Source: Phycisphaeraceae bacterium (lineage in GTDB: Bacteria > Planctomycetota > Phycisphaerae > Phycisphaerales > Phycisphaeraceae). Taken from it: DNA of 37,117 nt. The stretch spans positions 1 through 37,117 of the forward strand of contig JADLFV010000130.1 of NCBI GenBank assembly GCA_020849625.1. Reading direction: 5' to 3'. Numbering within the stretch: the stretch's first letter is position 1; the number at the start of each line of letters is the position of its first letter. Under the pieces are notes generated by a model that was not told where the DNA came from, searched no databases, and was given only the letters and a program-made list of their open reading frames with translations. Shown piece by piece: positions 21,986 through 31,294 of this stretch. Made by a program: the position numbers and the translations under genes.

Positions 21986-24931
21986 TTACGCGCGGCGGCG
22001 AAGCAACATCAGGCTCAGCGGCAGCAGCAGGGCGAGAGCGGCAGGCTCGGGGATGGTGAGACCCAGTGCAACCAGGGCGTCACCGAAGGCCATATCGGAA
22101 GTCACGCCATAGCCCCAGTGATCGCCGAGGATTTGCAGGTCCGCCAAATTGACCACGCCATCGCCGGAGAAATCACCCATTGACCAGACAGCACCGGTGG
22201 CCTGCCAGTTGTCACCAAGAATGGTCAGGTCAGCCAGGTTGATCCGGCCATCGCCATTGGCGTCACCACCCAGAGATGCGAGCACGTTGAGCACGACGCT
22301 ATCATCCAGATAGACCACATCGAGATAGTACTGGCCATGGCTCGCCGGCAGCAGTTCATAATTGAAGGTCCCAACCACTGAATTTGCTGAGAGAATGGTG
22401 AGACTGTCACCAATGGTTGGTATGAAGGTGTCGAAAAGCGTGACGCGAAGAGTACCGGCCAGTGTGGCGACATCTGTCACTTGTAATAGGTTGCTCGCAG
22501 CATCACTCAACTGTATGTCGAGAATCGCATTGGAAGTCTGGGTGTAGTTGCCTGCAAGGTGCAGCGTGGAGGGCGATGGGCCGATCACCAGACGTCCATT
22601 GCTTGTGACGTCCGCAGTAATCTGGCCTTCAGCGATCAACGCGCCGGTAGCAGAAACGGTCAACGTGTCGGCGATGACCTGACCCCCGTTGCTGATGTTC
22701 AGTGAACCGCTGCCCTGAACACCCACTTTCAGGTCGCCGTTGCAATTCCAGATGGAACCTGCCCCGTCCACGATTGCCGTGCCAAGCGTACCACTGTGAT
22801 AGCCGAGCACACCATAAGCGCTGGACACGTTGCGGCCGTCCCTGATGGTTATAGAGCCATCGTCGTGGTAGCCAGCCCCCAGTCCGCCGGCATCGTTCTG
22901 ATCGAGGTCGATGGTCACGTTCTGACCGGACCCGGCGTTCAGGATGATCTGCTGCTGGGGGCCGTGTGTCTGATCGAACAGCAGGTCGATGTTGCTGATC
23001 AGGCCGTGTGCGTGGATATTTCCCTGGCCTTGAAGATCGTCCACAGATGCCAGCAGGGTGGAAGTGTCGAGCGTGCCTTGATCAAGTTGGATCAGTCCCT
23101 GTGCGGCGCTGGTGCGTCGGACGAATGTCGAGTCCTCCACGATGACCTGTCCACCGGCGACGATGTTGAGTGTGCCGTCGCCCTGTTCGCCCACAGTCAG
23201 ATTACCGCTGTTGGTCCAGGTGGAGCCGGCATCGCTGACAGTGATCGAGCCGACAGCGTCAGTTTCAAAGCCGATGAAGGAATCGGCGCTGCTGACTTGG
23301 CCGGTGTCGGAGATCTCCATGGTTCCGTTGCCGCCATAACCGACGTGCAGAGATTCGGTGATTTGCCAGGTCGAACCGCTGCCCGACACGGTGGCGGAAG
23401 CGAGCGAGGACTCGTGTACGGCAATGCGGGCCCGTTTTGCGCCGAGCACTTTGCCGCCGTTGGTAATGGCCAGCGTTCCCGAGCGGTAGCCGACAGCCAA
23501 GTCGTAGTCGAGAGGCGAGTTGCCAATGTATCCACCGGGATCGGGCGGCTGCGGGGCGAATGTGGTGCTGATGGTCCACACGGAACCGTCCCCATCCACG
23601 GTGACAGAGGCTGGATCATCCTGGCGGCCGCTGATCCTGGCGGGACCGCTTTGCACCTGACCGCCGTGTGTGATCGCCAGCGAGGCTGCAGCCAGACTCC
23701 AATCTTGATTGACATCCACCTGATCGCCGGCGGTGAGGATGGAATCCGGACCGTCCACCACGGTATCACTGAGATATGCGATTTGGGCCACATAGACCGC
23801 ACCGCCCTGGGAGACGGTCAAGGGACCATTGGCGTGCAGTTCATCGTTGCAGTTCAAGGTCGAGCCGTTGCCCTGGACTAACACCTGCCCGGAGGATCCG
23901 GGTTGGTCAGCGAGGTCAACGTGCCAACTGCAATTGACCTGGCCTCCGTTGAGTATGTTCAGGACGCCGTGGCCGAAGGCGCCGACGTACAGGACGGTGC
24001 CCACGCTCAAGCTCGAGCCGGGGCCATCCACGGTCACAGTACCTTGTGAGTTTTCCAGCGCGCCAATGCTCAGGCCGTACGATACGTCGCAGCGCCCGCC
24101 GTTACTGATCGATAGTACCCCCGTGCCATTGCCGCCGACAGTCAAGCCGGCTGCGTTCAAGGTGGAGTTGTCGCCGTCGATGCTGATTGAGCCGGTCGAA
24201 CCATCATTGACCGCCAGCATGATGGTGCCGCTGTCCACGAGTCCACCGCTGGGGATGATCAGTTCGCCGTGGCCGTTGTAGCCGATGTGCATCAGACTAG
24301 TGTTGATCCAGGTCGATTGCGAACCGCTTATGGTGGCCGAACCGGTGGTACTGCTGTAATATCCGAGGTAGGCCAGTGCATTGTGGAGTGAGCCGCCGTT
24401 GCGGATTGTCAGTGTGCCATCACCCTGATGGCCGAGGTAGAGGACGCTGCTGTTGGTCCATTGCGCATCTGCGCCATCGATGGTGGCATGGCCGGTGGAG
24501 CCGGGCAGCGTGGCGATGTAACTGTTGGTTGCGCTAAGTTGGCCGCCGCTTGTGACATCAAGCGAGCCCGCCCCGAAGAGCCCTACACACACTGAATTGC
24601 TGTTGGTCCAGGTTGAGCCGAGCCCGTCAATCTGCACCTGGCTGGTGACACCGGCATCGAAACCGACGTAGCCGTTTTGTGAAGCGACATCACTGTCACC
24701 ATCGATCAACATGGTGCCGTCAGCGGTGTGGCCCACGTACAGGTCATCGCTGGCGGTGGTGCTGTGGGGATCAGGCGAGACATCGCCGGTGGTGGTGATC
24801 TCGGCGGAAACGGTCGTGGTCGCAATCAGGGCAATGACCAGACACGCACCGCGCCAGGCGATGCCCACATTCATGGCACACCGACACCAGGTACGTCCAC
24901 CGTGACAGGATCCGTAACGGTAACTGAACAT
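21986..24931 (-). CDS. PEP-CTERM surface protein with 13 repeats and dockerin-like end
   Basis: A 981-residue exported protein. It starts with an extended signal peptide (hydrophobic core ACLVIALIATTTVSA, reached after about 28 residues). It contains about thirteen copies of a repeat of roughly 50-60 residues of the type GSTWTNSxxLxVGxxGxGTLNISNGGQV, the pattern of the PEP-CTERM/T5SS-associated repeat. Around residue 888 come two dockerin-like calcium loops, GDANGDGRINLADLTILGDNW and GDFSGDGVVNLADLQILGDHWG. It ends with IPEPAALALLLPLSLMLLRRRA, a PEP-CTERM sorting signal. No autotransporter barrel is present. The ATG at 24931 has AAGGGGG before it; the ATG at 24874 is the alternative. It lies 57 bases upstream of the sigma gene on the same strand. 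Confidence 0.88.
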   Translation of the reverse strand: MFSYRYGSCHGGRTWCRCAMNVGIAWRGACLVIALIATTTVSAEITTTGDVSPDPHSTTASDDLYVGHTADGTMLIDGDSDVASQNGYVGFDAGVTSQVQIDGLGSTWTNSNSVCVGLFGAGSLDVTSGGQLSATNSYIATLPGSTGHATIDGADAQWTNSSVLYLGHQGDGTLTIRNGGSLHNALAYLGYYSSTTGSATISGSQSTWINTSLMHIGYNGHGELIIPSGGLVDSGTIMLAVNDGSTGSISIDGDNSTLNAAGLTVGGNGTGVLSISNGGRCDVSYGLSIGALENSQGTVTVDGPGSSLSVGTVLYVGAFGHGVLNILNGGQVNCSWHVDLADQPGSSGQVLVQGNGSTLNCNDELHANGPLTVSQGGAVYVAQIAYLSDTVVDGPDSILTAGDQVDVNQDWSLAAASLAITHGGQVQSGPARISGRQDDPASVTVDGDGSVWTISTTFAPQPPDPGGYIGNSPLDYDLAVGYRSGTLAITNGGKVLGAKRARIAVHESSLASATVSGSGSTWQITESLHVGYGGNGTMEISDTGQVSSADSFIGFETDAVGSITVSDAGSTWTNSGNLTVGEQGDGTLNIVAGGQVIVEDSTFVRRTSAAQGLIQLDQGTLDTSTLLASVDDLQGQGNIHAHGLISNIDLLFDQTHGPQQQIILNAGSGQNVTIDLDQNDAGGLGAGYHDDGSITIRDGRNVSSAYGVLGYHSGTLGTAIVDGAGSIWNCNGDLKVGVQGSGSLNISNGGQVIADTLTVSATGALIAEGQITADVTSNGRLVIGPSPSTLHLAGNYTQTSNAILDIQLSDAASNLLQVTDVATLAGTLRVTLFDTFIPTIGDSLTILSANSVVGTFNYELLPASHGQYYLDVVYLDDSVVLNVLASLGGDANGDGRINLADLTILGDNWQATGAVWSMGDFSGDGVVNLADLQILGDHWGYGVTSDMAFGDALVALGLTIPEPAALALLLPLSLMLLRRRA

Positions 24932-25042
24932 TGGCAACCCCCTTGATCGTGGCAGGATTCAAACCATTATCTCGATGGCTCAAGCTGGAAACAAGAGAGA
25001 TTGATGGGTTTTCCCAGACATGCGGAAAGACGCTGGAAAGGG

Positions 25043-25048
25043 TATAAT
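25043..25048 (+). promoter_or_regulatory. gyrA promoter -10 element
   Basis: A perfect TATAAT lies 60 bases before the chosen gyrA start, with no good -35 at 16-18 bases. Its position inside the upstream extension of the reading frame supports starting gyrA at 25109 rather than 25001. Confidence 0.6.
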
Positions 25049-25108
25049 CTGCGCTCCGTTCCCGATCCCGCAACCCCGCTTTTTTTGGGCTTTTTGGACC
25101 AAGCAGAT

Positions 25109-27778
25109 ATGCCCCAAGACATCGACCCGAATCAAGAGAATCCGACGCCTGATCCCGGCAGCGAAGCCGGGGCGGAATTGACCGATGAATCCGCCTCCGC
25201 CGCCGCGGTCGGGGGCAGTGTGGTTGACCTGGCCATTGAACAGGAGCTGGCCGACAGCTATCTGACTTACGCCATGTCCACCATCGTCGATCGCGCTCTG
25301 CCCGACGTGCGCGACGGGCTCACGCCTTCGCAGCGCCGCATTCTGGTGGCCATGAACGACCTGAACCTCACCCCTGGAAGGTCACACTCGAAATGTGCAG
25401 GTATCGTCGGTGAGACGATGAAGAAGTATCACCCCCACGGCGATCAGGCCATCTATCCCACGCTGGTCAACATGGCCCAGGAGTGGAAGATCCGCTACCC
25501 GCTGGTGGCCAAGCAGGGCAACTTCGGCTCGATCGATCCCGATCCGCCCGCAGCCATGCGTTACACCGAGGCCCGTCTGCATCACCATGCGGTGGAGATG
25601 CTCGAAGACCTGAAGCTCGACACCGTGGACTGGCAGCCGAACTTTGATGAGACGGTCGATGAGCCGCGAGTGCTGCCGGGCAAGTTCCCCAACCTGCTGG
25701 TCAACGGCTCGACGGGCATCGCGGTGGGCATGGCCAGTTCCATGCCGCCCCACAATCTGCACGAAATATGCGACGCCCTGACAGCCATGATCGACAACCC
25801 GGACATTGAGCTGCGCGAGTTGCTGGCCATCGTGCCCGGGCCGGACTTCCCCACCGGCGGCATCATCTGCGGCCGGGCGGGCATCGCCCAGGCTTACGCC
25901 ACCGGCCGCGGCCGCGTCGCCGTGCGCGCCAGAATCCATCACGAGCAGAGCAAGACCGGCCGCGATCAACTGGTGGTCACCCAAATCCCCTACCAGGTCT
26001 CCAAGAACGATGGCATCATCCAGAAGGTCGTCGCCCTGCGCAAGGACGATCGTCTGACCGACATCGCGGACATCGTGGACGAATCGTCCGGCCGCGTCGG
26101 CATGCGCATGGTGATCCAACTGAAGCGCGGGGCCGACCCCGTGGCGGTGGAGAACCAGCTCTACCAGATGACGCCGCTGCAATCGACCTTCAGCATCATC
26201 AACATCGCGTTGGTGAAGGGCCAGCCGCGCACGCTGGGACTGCGCGAGCTTCTGCGGCTGTACATCGAGCATCGCATCGAAGTGGTCCGGAGGCGCACAG
26301 CCTTCAAGCTGCGTGAGGCTCAGCGCGAGGCTCATCGCATCGAGGGCTTGATTTATGCGGTGTGCGACATTGACGAGGTGATCAGGCTGATCCGCAGCAG
26401 CCGGACGCGCGAGGAGGCCATCGAGAAGTTGATGGCCCGCGGCTTCCGCATTCCGCCCAGCCATCCGTTCGCTCCGCAGATTCCCGAGCGTTTCCGCGAG
26501 CAGACCGCTGCGAACGAAGCGAGACTCAGCCGCGTGCAGGCCGAAGCCATCGGCCGCATGCAGTTGATCCAACTGGTGGGCCTGGCCATCGAGGAACTGG
26601 TCAGCGAGTACCGCAAGCTGGTCGAACAGATCGAGGACTACGAGGACATCCTGGCTAACGAGCAGCGTGTGCTGGACATCCTCAAGGCCGACCTGGCTGA
26701 CCTCAAGAAGAAATACGGTGACGCCCGGAAGACGGAGATTCAGGAGGGTGAAGTCACCGAGCTTGATCTGGCGGCCATCACGCCGGTGGAGCAGGTGGCG
26801 GTGACCATCACCCATGCCGGCTACGTCAAGCGTTTGCCGGTCGATGAGTACCGCACGCAGGGCCGCGGCGGCAAGGGCGTGATCGGGGCGCGGTCCAAGG
26901 ACGACGACTTCACCGAGCAGATGTTCGTGGCCTCGACGCACGACGACCTGCTCTGCTTCACCGACACCGGGCGCGTGTTCAAGATGAAGGTCTTCGAGAT
27001 CCCCGAGGCCCCGCGCACCAGTCGCGGCCGGGCCATCGTCAACATGCTCGAATTGCGCGAAGGCGAGCGCATTTGCGAGTACATGCCCATCAGCGATTTC
27101 GAGAAGGGCGAGTACTACCTGCTGTTCGCCACGGCCGGGGGCTTGGTCAAGCGCACCGCGCTGAAGGATTATCGCAATGTCAACCGCGCGGGCATCATCG
27201 CCTTGAACCTGCGCGACGGCGACAAGCTGGTGGGCGTGACCTGGACCGACGGGCAGGATCACATCCTGCTGGGCACGGCCGACGGCATGGCGATTCGCTT
27301 CGAGGAAAACGATGCCCGTGTCATGGGCAGAGCGGCTGCGGGCGTCAAGGGCATCGCCCTGAGCGGCGACAACAAGGTCGTCGGCCTGGTCCGCATTCCC
27401 CACGGCCAGGAGTCCGATCTGCTGACCGTGACCGAAAACGGCTTCGGCAAGCGCACCGACACGGCCGAGTACCTCGTGCAGCAGGATGACGGCGCCACCC
27501 GCCCCCAGAGCCGCGGCGGCAAGGGTCGCAAGGACATCGCGGCCGACGATCGCAACGGCCAGGTCGTCGCCCTGCAACTGGTCAAGCCCGAGGACGACCT
27601 GATGTTCATCACCACCGCGGGCATGATTGTGCGCATCAACGCCGACACGGTCCGCCGCACCGGTCGCGGCACCAAAGGCGTGCGCTGCATCAACCTGGCC
27701 GAGGGCGACAAACTCGCCAGCGTGGCCCGCGTAGCTGACGACGGCGAGGAAGCGGCTGACGATCAGCCGCAGCAGTGA
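25109..27778 (+). CDS. gyrA: DNA gyrase subunit A
   Basis: GyrA forms, with GyrB, the ATP-driven enzyme that adds negative supercoils. The 889-residue product has an extra acidic N-terminus of about 38 residues, then [20 protein letters not shown]. The winged-helix domain contains [18 protein letters not shown], and the catalytic tyrosine is Tyr152 in [11 protein letters not shown] coiled-coil tower (about 440-570) and a beta-pinwheel follow. The GyrA box is QGRGGKG (584-590), close to the Q(R/K)RGG(R/K)G consensus and favouring gyrase over topoisomerase IV. Positions equivalent to Ser83 and Asp87 of E. coli are Gln113 and Pro117. A second QSRGGKG occurs near 796. No gyrB lies in this window. 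Confidence 0.93.
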   Translation: MPQDIDPNQENPTPDPGSEAGAELTDESASAAAVGGSVVDLAIEQELADSYLTYAMSTIVDRALPDVRDGLTPSQRRILVAMNDLNLTPGRSHSKCAGIVGETMKKYHPHGDQAIYPTLVNMAQEWKIRYPLVAKQGNFGSIDPDPPAAMRYTEARLHHHAVEMLEDLKLDTVDWQPNFDETVDEPRVLPGKFPNLLVNGSTGIAVGMASSMPPHNLHEICDALTAMIDNPDIELRELLAIVPGPDFPTGGIICGRAGIAQAYATGRGRVAVRARIHHEQSKTGRDQLVVTQIPYQVSKNDGIIQKVVALRKDDRLTDIADIVDESSGRVGMRMVIQLKRGADPVAVENQLYQMTPLQSTFSIINIALVKGQPRTLGLRELLRLYIEHRIEVVRRRTAFKLREAQREAHRIEGLIYAVCDIDEVIRLIRSSRTREEAIEKLMARGFRIPPSHPFAPQIPERFREQTAANEARLSRVQAEAIGRMQLIQLVGLAIEELVSEYRKLVEQIEDYEDILANEQRVLDILKADLADLKKKYGDARKTEIQEGEVTELDLAAITPVEQVAVTITHAGYVKRLPVDEYRTQGRGGKGVIGARSKDDDFTEQMFVASTHDDLLCFTDTGRVFKMKVFEIPEAPRTSRGRAIVNMLELREGERICEYMPISDFEKGEYYLLFATAGGLVKRTALKDYRNVNRAGIIALNLRDGDKLVGVTWTDGQDHILLGTADGMAIRFEENDARVMGRAAAGVKGIALSGDNKVVGLVRIPHGQESDLLTVTENGFGKRTDTAEYLVQQDDGATRPQSRGGKGRKDIAADDRNGQVVALQLVKPEDDLMFITTAGMIVRINADTVRRTGRGTKGVRCINLAEGDKLASVARVADDGEEAADDQPQQ

Positions 27779-27810
27779 GACAGGTAGCGTATTAAATCCA
27801 CGACGGATCT

Positions 27811-27843
27811 CCGCCGCGTGGGCGCGGCGGCTAAACGGTTTAG
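27811..27843. repeat. CGTTTAGC-tagged hairpin downstream of gyrA
   Basis: CCGCCGCG/CGCGGCGG (27811-27818 and 27823-27830, loop TGGG) is followed by GCTAAACG (27830-27837), the reverse complement of the CGTTTAGC tag. The tag continues into the odd palindrome CTAAAC-G-GTTTAG (27831-27843). It lies between the convergent ends of gyrA and the lipoprotein gene. Confidence 0.75.
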
Positions 27844-27898
27844 ACCTTCCGGGGGCGGCGGCTACGCCGGGGAACGTGCGATCCGGGTTGAACGAAAC

Positions 27899-29221
27899 TT
27901 ACTTGATGGCGTTGGCCGCCAGGTTCTTCTGGTACTGCGATAGGCGCTGGGCCAGGCCCGCGGCGGTGTCGCTGCTGACCGAACCGGCCAGTTCGAGGCC
28001 GGCCTTGACTGCTTCGGCGGCCTTGGCGGCGGCCTGATCGTGCTCAGCTTTCAACTGCTCGTACGCCGCCTTGTAGTCTGCCGCCTGGGCAAGGCCGGCT
28101 GCCTGCGACACCTGCGCCAGCATGCCCACCGTACCGGCACAGGTTGCGGCCACGATGGCTTGCTGTGTGTTGATGTGCGCTTCATCCACGCGGGCTGCCA
28201 GCAGGTCCTCTCCGCCGGCTGAGGCGAGCAGTTGGGCGGCTTCGGCGGCCTTGGCGGCAGCCACGGTCAACGTCTGGCTGACGCTGCTCTGGTAAACACC
28301 AGCCAACTGGTCGTACTCCGCCTTCAGGGCTGCAGCCTGATCGTCGCGGGTCTTCTGCATCTGCGCCAGCCGGGCGGCGTTGTCCGACTGCATCTGCCGC
28401 GTCTGCTCGGCCTGCTGCTTGAGATTGGTGATTTGTGAAGCCACGGTGGCCAGTTGGGTGTTGACCATGTCGAGGCGGCGCTGCAGCATGTCGATCTGCA
28501 CCTGCTGCTTCTCAGCTTCGGCGCCAGCCTGGGCGCTGGTCCGCTGGGCCGTATCAGCGGCGTCCTGCTGGGCCATCTTCTTGTTCATGTCGTCGGCTAC
28601 AAAGGCGGCTTCACGCTGCGCGCCGGCTTCAGACAGGGCGGCGGCGGCTTTCTGCTGCGCGGTGGCCTGCTCGGCCTGGGCCTGCGTCATCTGTTGCGTC
28701 AGGGCGTCGGCCTGCTGCTGAAGCTGGCTTTGCTGCTGGGACAATGCACTGGCGTCGGCAGCCAACTGGGCCAACTGGGCGTCGTAGTCCACGTCGCTGA
28801 CCTGCAACTGGCTGCTGGCTCGCTCCGCGGCCGCAAGCGAGGCGATCAGCACCGGCGTACGGGCGGAGATGGCGGCAAACTCAGCCAGGGCTTCGCGCGT
28901 GGCGTAGCGGGCTGAAGATTGCTTGATCACGGCCAGCAGCTTGCGGGCCACAGCCTGCTGATCGGGCGAGCCGCCGCTGATGACCTCTTGAAGGTCCACT
29001 GCGGCCTTGGACAGTTGATCCTGGCGGAAGCTCTGAATGTCCACGGGCAGGCTGTCGCCGCCGGCAGCATTGGCAAACCCGCGCTGGGCGATGCCGAACA
29101 TGTCCAGGGCGCTGTCCAGTTTGGCCTGGGCGCTGGAAAATTGAGAGGACTGCTGATCGCAGGCGGTCAGGCTGATTGCGGCCAGCAGGAGAGCGGACAG
29201 GATCAGGAGGGTCTTGGGCAC
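27899..29221 (-). CDS. Coiled-coil lipoprotein of unknown function
   Basis: A 440-residue predicted lipoprotein. The signal peptide MPKTLLILSALLLAAISLTAC ends in the lipobox LTAC, placing the lipidated Cys at 21. The centre (about 130-320) is Ala/Gln-rich heptad sequence such as SQQQSQLQQQADALTQQM and TRQMQSDNAARLAQMQKT, so a long coiled coil is expected. The C-terminal part is Ala-rich and helical. I see no enzyme motif; it probably plays a structural part in the envelope. It follows the next gene upstream on the same strand by 47 bases and is likely co-transcribed with it. The low-complexity composition makes homology searches risky. Confidence 0.75.
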   Translation of the reverse strand: MPKTLLILSALLLAAISLTACDQQSSQFSSAQAKLDSALDMFGIAQRGFANAAGGDSLPVDIQSFRQDQLSKAAVDLQEVISGGSPDQQAVARKLLAVIKQSSARYATREALAEFAAISARTPVLIASLAAAERASSQLQVSDVDYDAQLAQLAADASALSQQQSQLQQQADALTQQMTQAQAEQATAQQKAAAALSEAGAQREAAFVADDMNKKMAQQDAADTAQRTSAQAGAEAEKQQVQIDMLQRRLDMVNTQLATVASQITNLKQQAEQTRQMQSDNAARLAQMQKTRDDQAAALKAEYDQLAGVYQSSVSQTLTVAAAKAAEAAQLLASAGGEDLLAARVDEAHINTQQAIVAATCAGTVGMLAQVSQAAGLAQAADYKAAYEQLKAEHDQAAAKAAEAVKAGLELAGSVSSDTAAGLAQRLSQYQKNLAANAIK

Positions 29222-29268
29222 GGCGGATGGTCCTTTCGCGGTGTGGCGCTGGGCGCCATGAGGCGGAG

Positions 29269-30555
29269 TCAGGGCTTGGCGGGCGCTGGAGCAGGTGTCG
29301 CAGTCGGCGTCGGCGCGGCAGCGGCCGGTTCAGCGGGGGCGGCTTCCGTCGGCGGCGGGGCAACTTCCGGGGCAACTTCTGGGGGCGGGTAGGTGATGCC
29401 GTAGTCCGGCCGATCGTAGAGCGAATCGATCCACTGCAGGTAGTTGGCATAGATCGGGTCGTCGAGGCCGTGGAAGAACGGCCGCCAGCCGGACGTCTCG
29501 GGGGCCGGGTACTTGGCGTCCTCGCGGGGCAGACCCCACTGCAGCAACAGCGACTCGGCGGGCTGATCGCGATCGATGAACTTGTGGCCGGCGTGCTCTG
29601 CGGTAGAGATGATGTAGAAGTTGGTGTAGGCCTCGGCGGTGGAGCCGATGTCATGGGCCAGGAGCTTGAGGCCCTCGATCTGCCCGGTGCCGAAGTGGGT
29701 GCGGAAGAAGCGGGCGACGTAAGCGGGGTTGATGGTGCGGCGGAACTCGCGCAGGGGGGCGGGGTCCTCGCGGATCTGGACCTTGTCGTAGAGGTCGCGG
29801 GCCTTGATCTGGAAGATCAGCTCCAGTTGCTGCCAGCCCGGCCGGGTGCGGAAGGCGCGCTGGGCCTCAAAGCCCTTGGGCACTTGATCGTCGGACTGAT
29901 ACTTGCTGAACAGTTCATCGAGCGCTTCCTTGGGCACGAACACCCGCGGCTTGGCGGCTTCCAGATCGGTGGGCAATTCCCACAGGCGGATGATGTTGAT
30001 CTGCTGCTCAGTCAGGTATTCAGCTTGGGCCGGCTCGGTCGGCTGCGACGTCGACGGCGTCGTGGCGGGGGTGATGGTCGAAGTCGAGGGACTGGTGACG
30101 TTGGCCGGCTTCTGCTGCTCCATCTGTTCCAGCTTCATGCGCTGGTTGACCAGCAGGGTCAGCCGATCGATGGCGATCTGCTGATCGGGGAAGTCCGTCT
30201 TGAGCGCAGCAAGCTCGGTCAGGCTCTGCGTGTAGTTTTTCTTGTCGAACATGTCGTAGGCCAACTGGTAGCGGCCTTCGTAGTCGTCGTTGGCCAGGGC
30301 GGCGCGGCGCTGGTCGTATTCTTCCTGCGGGGTGCGCAGTTTTTCGATTTTTTCGATGTCAGCGCGGGGGATGGGCGTGCGGATGCCGGCAATCTCGAGG
30401 ATGACCTGGTTGGCATCTTCGCTGAGCAGTTCGCCGGTCAGTGTGTTGCCGCTCTTGGTGGTGACGGTCGCCTGACGGGCCAGAACCAGTGGCACGGTCC
30501 AGATCAGGATGCCGCCGAGGACCAGCAAAGCCAGTATTCGCGCGGTTCGAGCCAT
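29269..30555 (-). CDS. Exported protein with SH3-like N-terminus and Pro-rich linkers
   Basis: A 428-residue protein with an N-terminal signal or anchor (ARILALLVLGGILIWTVPLVL). A small beta domain follows at about 32-70 (TVTTKSGNTLTGELLSEDANQVILEI), then a helical part (about 80-150), then a Thr/Ser/Pro linker (about 152-175). A larger domain ends with LLQWGLPREDAKYPAP and then RPFFHGLDDPIYANYLQWIDSL. That last stretch recalls the tail of planctomycete cytochrome-type surface proteins, but no CxxCH heme motif is present, so heme binding is not claimed. The final 35 residues are Pro/Ala repeats. Start chosen at 30555: GGAGG is 8 bases upstream, while the ATG at 30561 is too close to it. Confidence 0.75.
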   Translation of the reverse strand: MARTARILALLVLGGILIWTVPLVLARQATVTTKSGNTLTGELLSEDANQVILEIAGIRTPIPRADIEKIEKLRTPQEEYDQRRAALANDDYEGRYQLAYDMFDKKNYTQSLTELAALKTDFPDQQIAIDRLTLLVNQRMKLEQMEQQKPANVTSPSTSTITPATTPSTSQPTEPAQAEYLTEQQINIIRLWELPTDLEAAKPRVFVPKEALDELFSKYQSDDQVPKGFEAQRAFRTRPGWQQLELIFQIKARDLYDKVQIREDPAPLREFRRTINPAYVARFFRTHFGTGQIEGLKLLAHDIGSTAEAYTNFYIISTAEHAGHKFIDRDQPAESLLLQWGLPREDAKYPAPETSGWRPFFHGLDDPIYANYLQWIDSLYDRPDYGITYPPPEVAPEVAPPPTEAAPAEPAAAAPTPTATPAPAPAKP

Positions 30556-30624
30556 AGCCATAGCCTCCGGGTAACCCCTGTTCATTACTGCCAACAGTAT
30601 AGGTTAAGCAGGGTTACGGGAAAA

Positions 30625-30830
30625 GCAGGGCGTAGGGAATAGGGGGTAGGGAGTAGGGGGGCGGAGGGCAGAAGGCGGAGGGCGTGGGCAGTGTTTCGTT
30701 TAGCGGGGCAGCTCGCTGCCCCTGTTGTTACGAGCCGGGCACTGTGTACCCGGATTCCCCCGGTCGGTGAATGCGACGCAACTGCGGTGCCGGGATCCGG
30801 CACCCTACTGCCTATTCCCTACTCCCTGCC
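30625..30830. repeat. Inverted short tandem repeat, unit TAGGGAG
   Basis: The left arm (30625-30658) consists of GTAGGGA/ATAGGGG/GTAGGGAG units. The right arm (30801-30830) is its reverse complement (CTACTGCCTATTCCCTACTC), matching at nearly every position over about 28 bases. The 140-base gap contains a CGTTTAGC hairpin. The element ends 9 bases from the stop codon of the receiver-domain gene. Confidence 0.8.
30697..30722 (+). repeat. CGTTTAGC-tagged hairpin
   Basis: The tag CGTTTAGC (30697-30704) is followed by the perfect stem GGGGCAGC-TC-GCTGCCCC (30705-30722). The form is the same as the isc terminator (tag, 8-bp stem, AGCTYGCT apex) but without the T-run. It lies inside the loop of the TAGGGAG inverted repeat. 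Confidence 0.8.
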
Positions 30831-30838
30831 TCAGCCCC

Positions 30839-31228
30839 TCAGCCCAGCAGATCGCGGGCCAAGGTGATTAGCCGCTCCAGGCGGACCGGCTTGAGCAGGT
30901 AGCCATCGACGCCGATGCTCTCGGCATACTGCTGGTGACGCTTGCCCTCGTTGGCGGTGACCATGATCACCCGCGGCGGACTGGGCAGATTCTTGATCCG
31001 CTCCAGCACCAGAAACCCCGACCGCTTGGGCAGCATCATGTCCAGCACCACCAGCTCCGGCGGCTCGGTCTCGCAGACCCGCACGGCCGTGTTGCCGTCG
31101 CCGCAGGTCTGGGTCAGGGCTCCCTCAGCCTGCAGGGCGTTGTCGATCGCGGCTCTCACCTCCACGTCGTCATCGACGACGAGGATTTTTTTGCCGGCCA
31201 AACGCAATTCTTCTGTCTGTTCAGCCAT
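30839..31228 (-). CDS. Single-domain response regulator (CheY-like receiver)
   Basis: A 129-residue stand-alone receiver domain. The acidic pocket is DDD at 19-21, the phospho-acceptor is Asp63 (VVLDMMLPKRSG), and the switch residues Thr91 (VTAN) and Lys113 (LLKPV) are present, so phosphorylation should work. There is no output domain, so it must act through a partner protein. No histidine kinase lies in the window. It is downstream of the LpxL-like gene on the same strand with 66 bases between, so co-transcription is possible. Only a weak ribosome binding site is visible. Confidence 0.92.
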   Translation of the reverse strand: MAEQTEELRLAGKKILVVDDDVEVRAAIDNALQAEGALTQTCGDGNTAVRVCETEPPELVVLDMMLPKRSGFLVLERIKNLPSPPRVIMVTANEGKRHQQYAESIGVDGYLLKPVRLERLITLARDLLG

Positions 31229-31294
31229 AGTTCGCCCATTATGCGGCCGAACCCGCTGTTTTGCAATCAGGACTTCCCCCCGTCCATTGGGCTG

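Noticed and set aside
25382..27577. 731-residue open frame antisense to gyrA
   Set aside because: It arises because gyrA has GC-rich third positions; the translation is His/Asp/Leu-rich with no domain, and gyrA itself is certain.
29269..30555. Cytochrome c assignment for the exported protein
   Set aside because: The C-terminal stretch recalls planctomycete cytochrome-type proteins, but no CxxCH heme motif is present.
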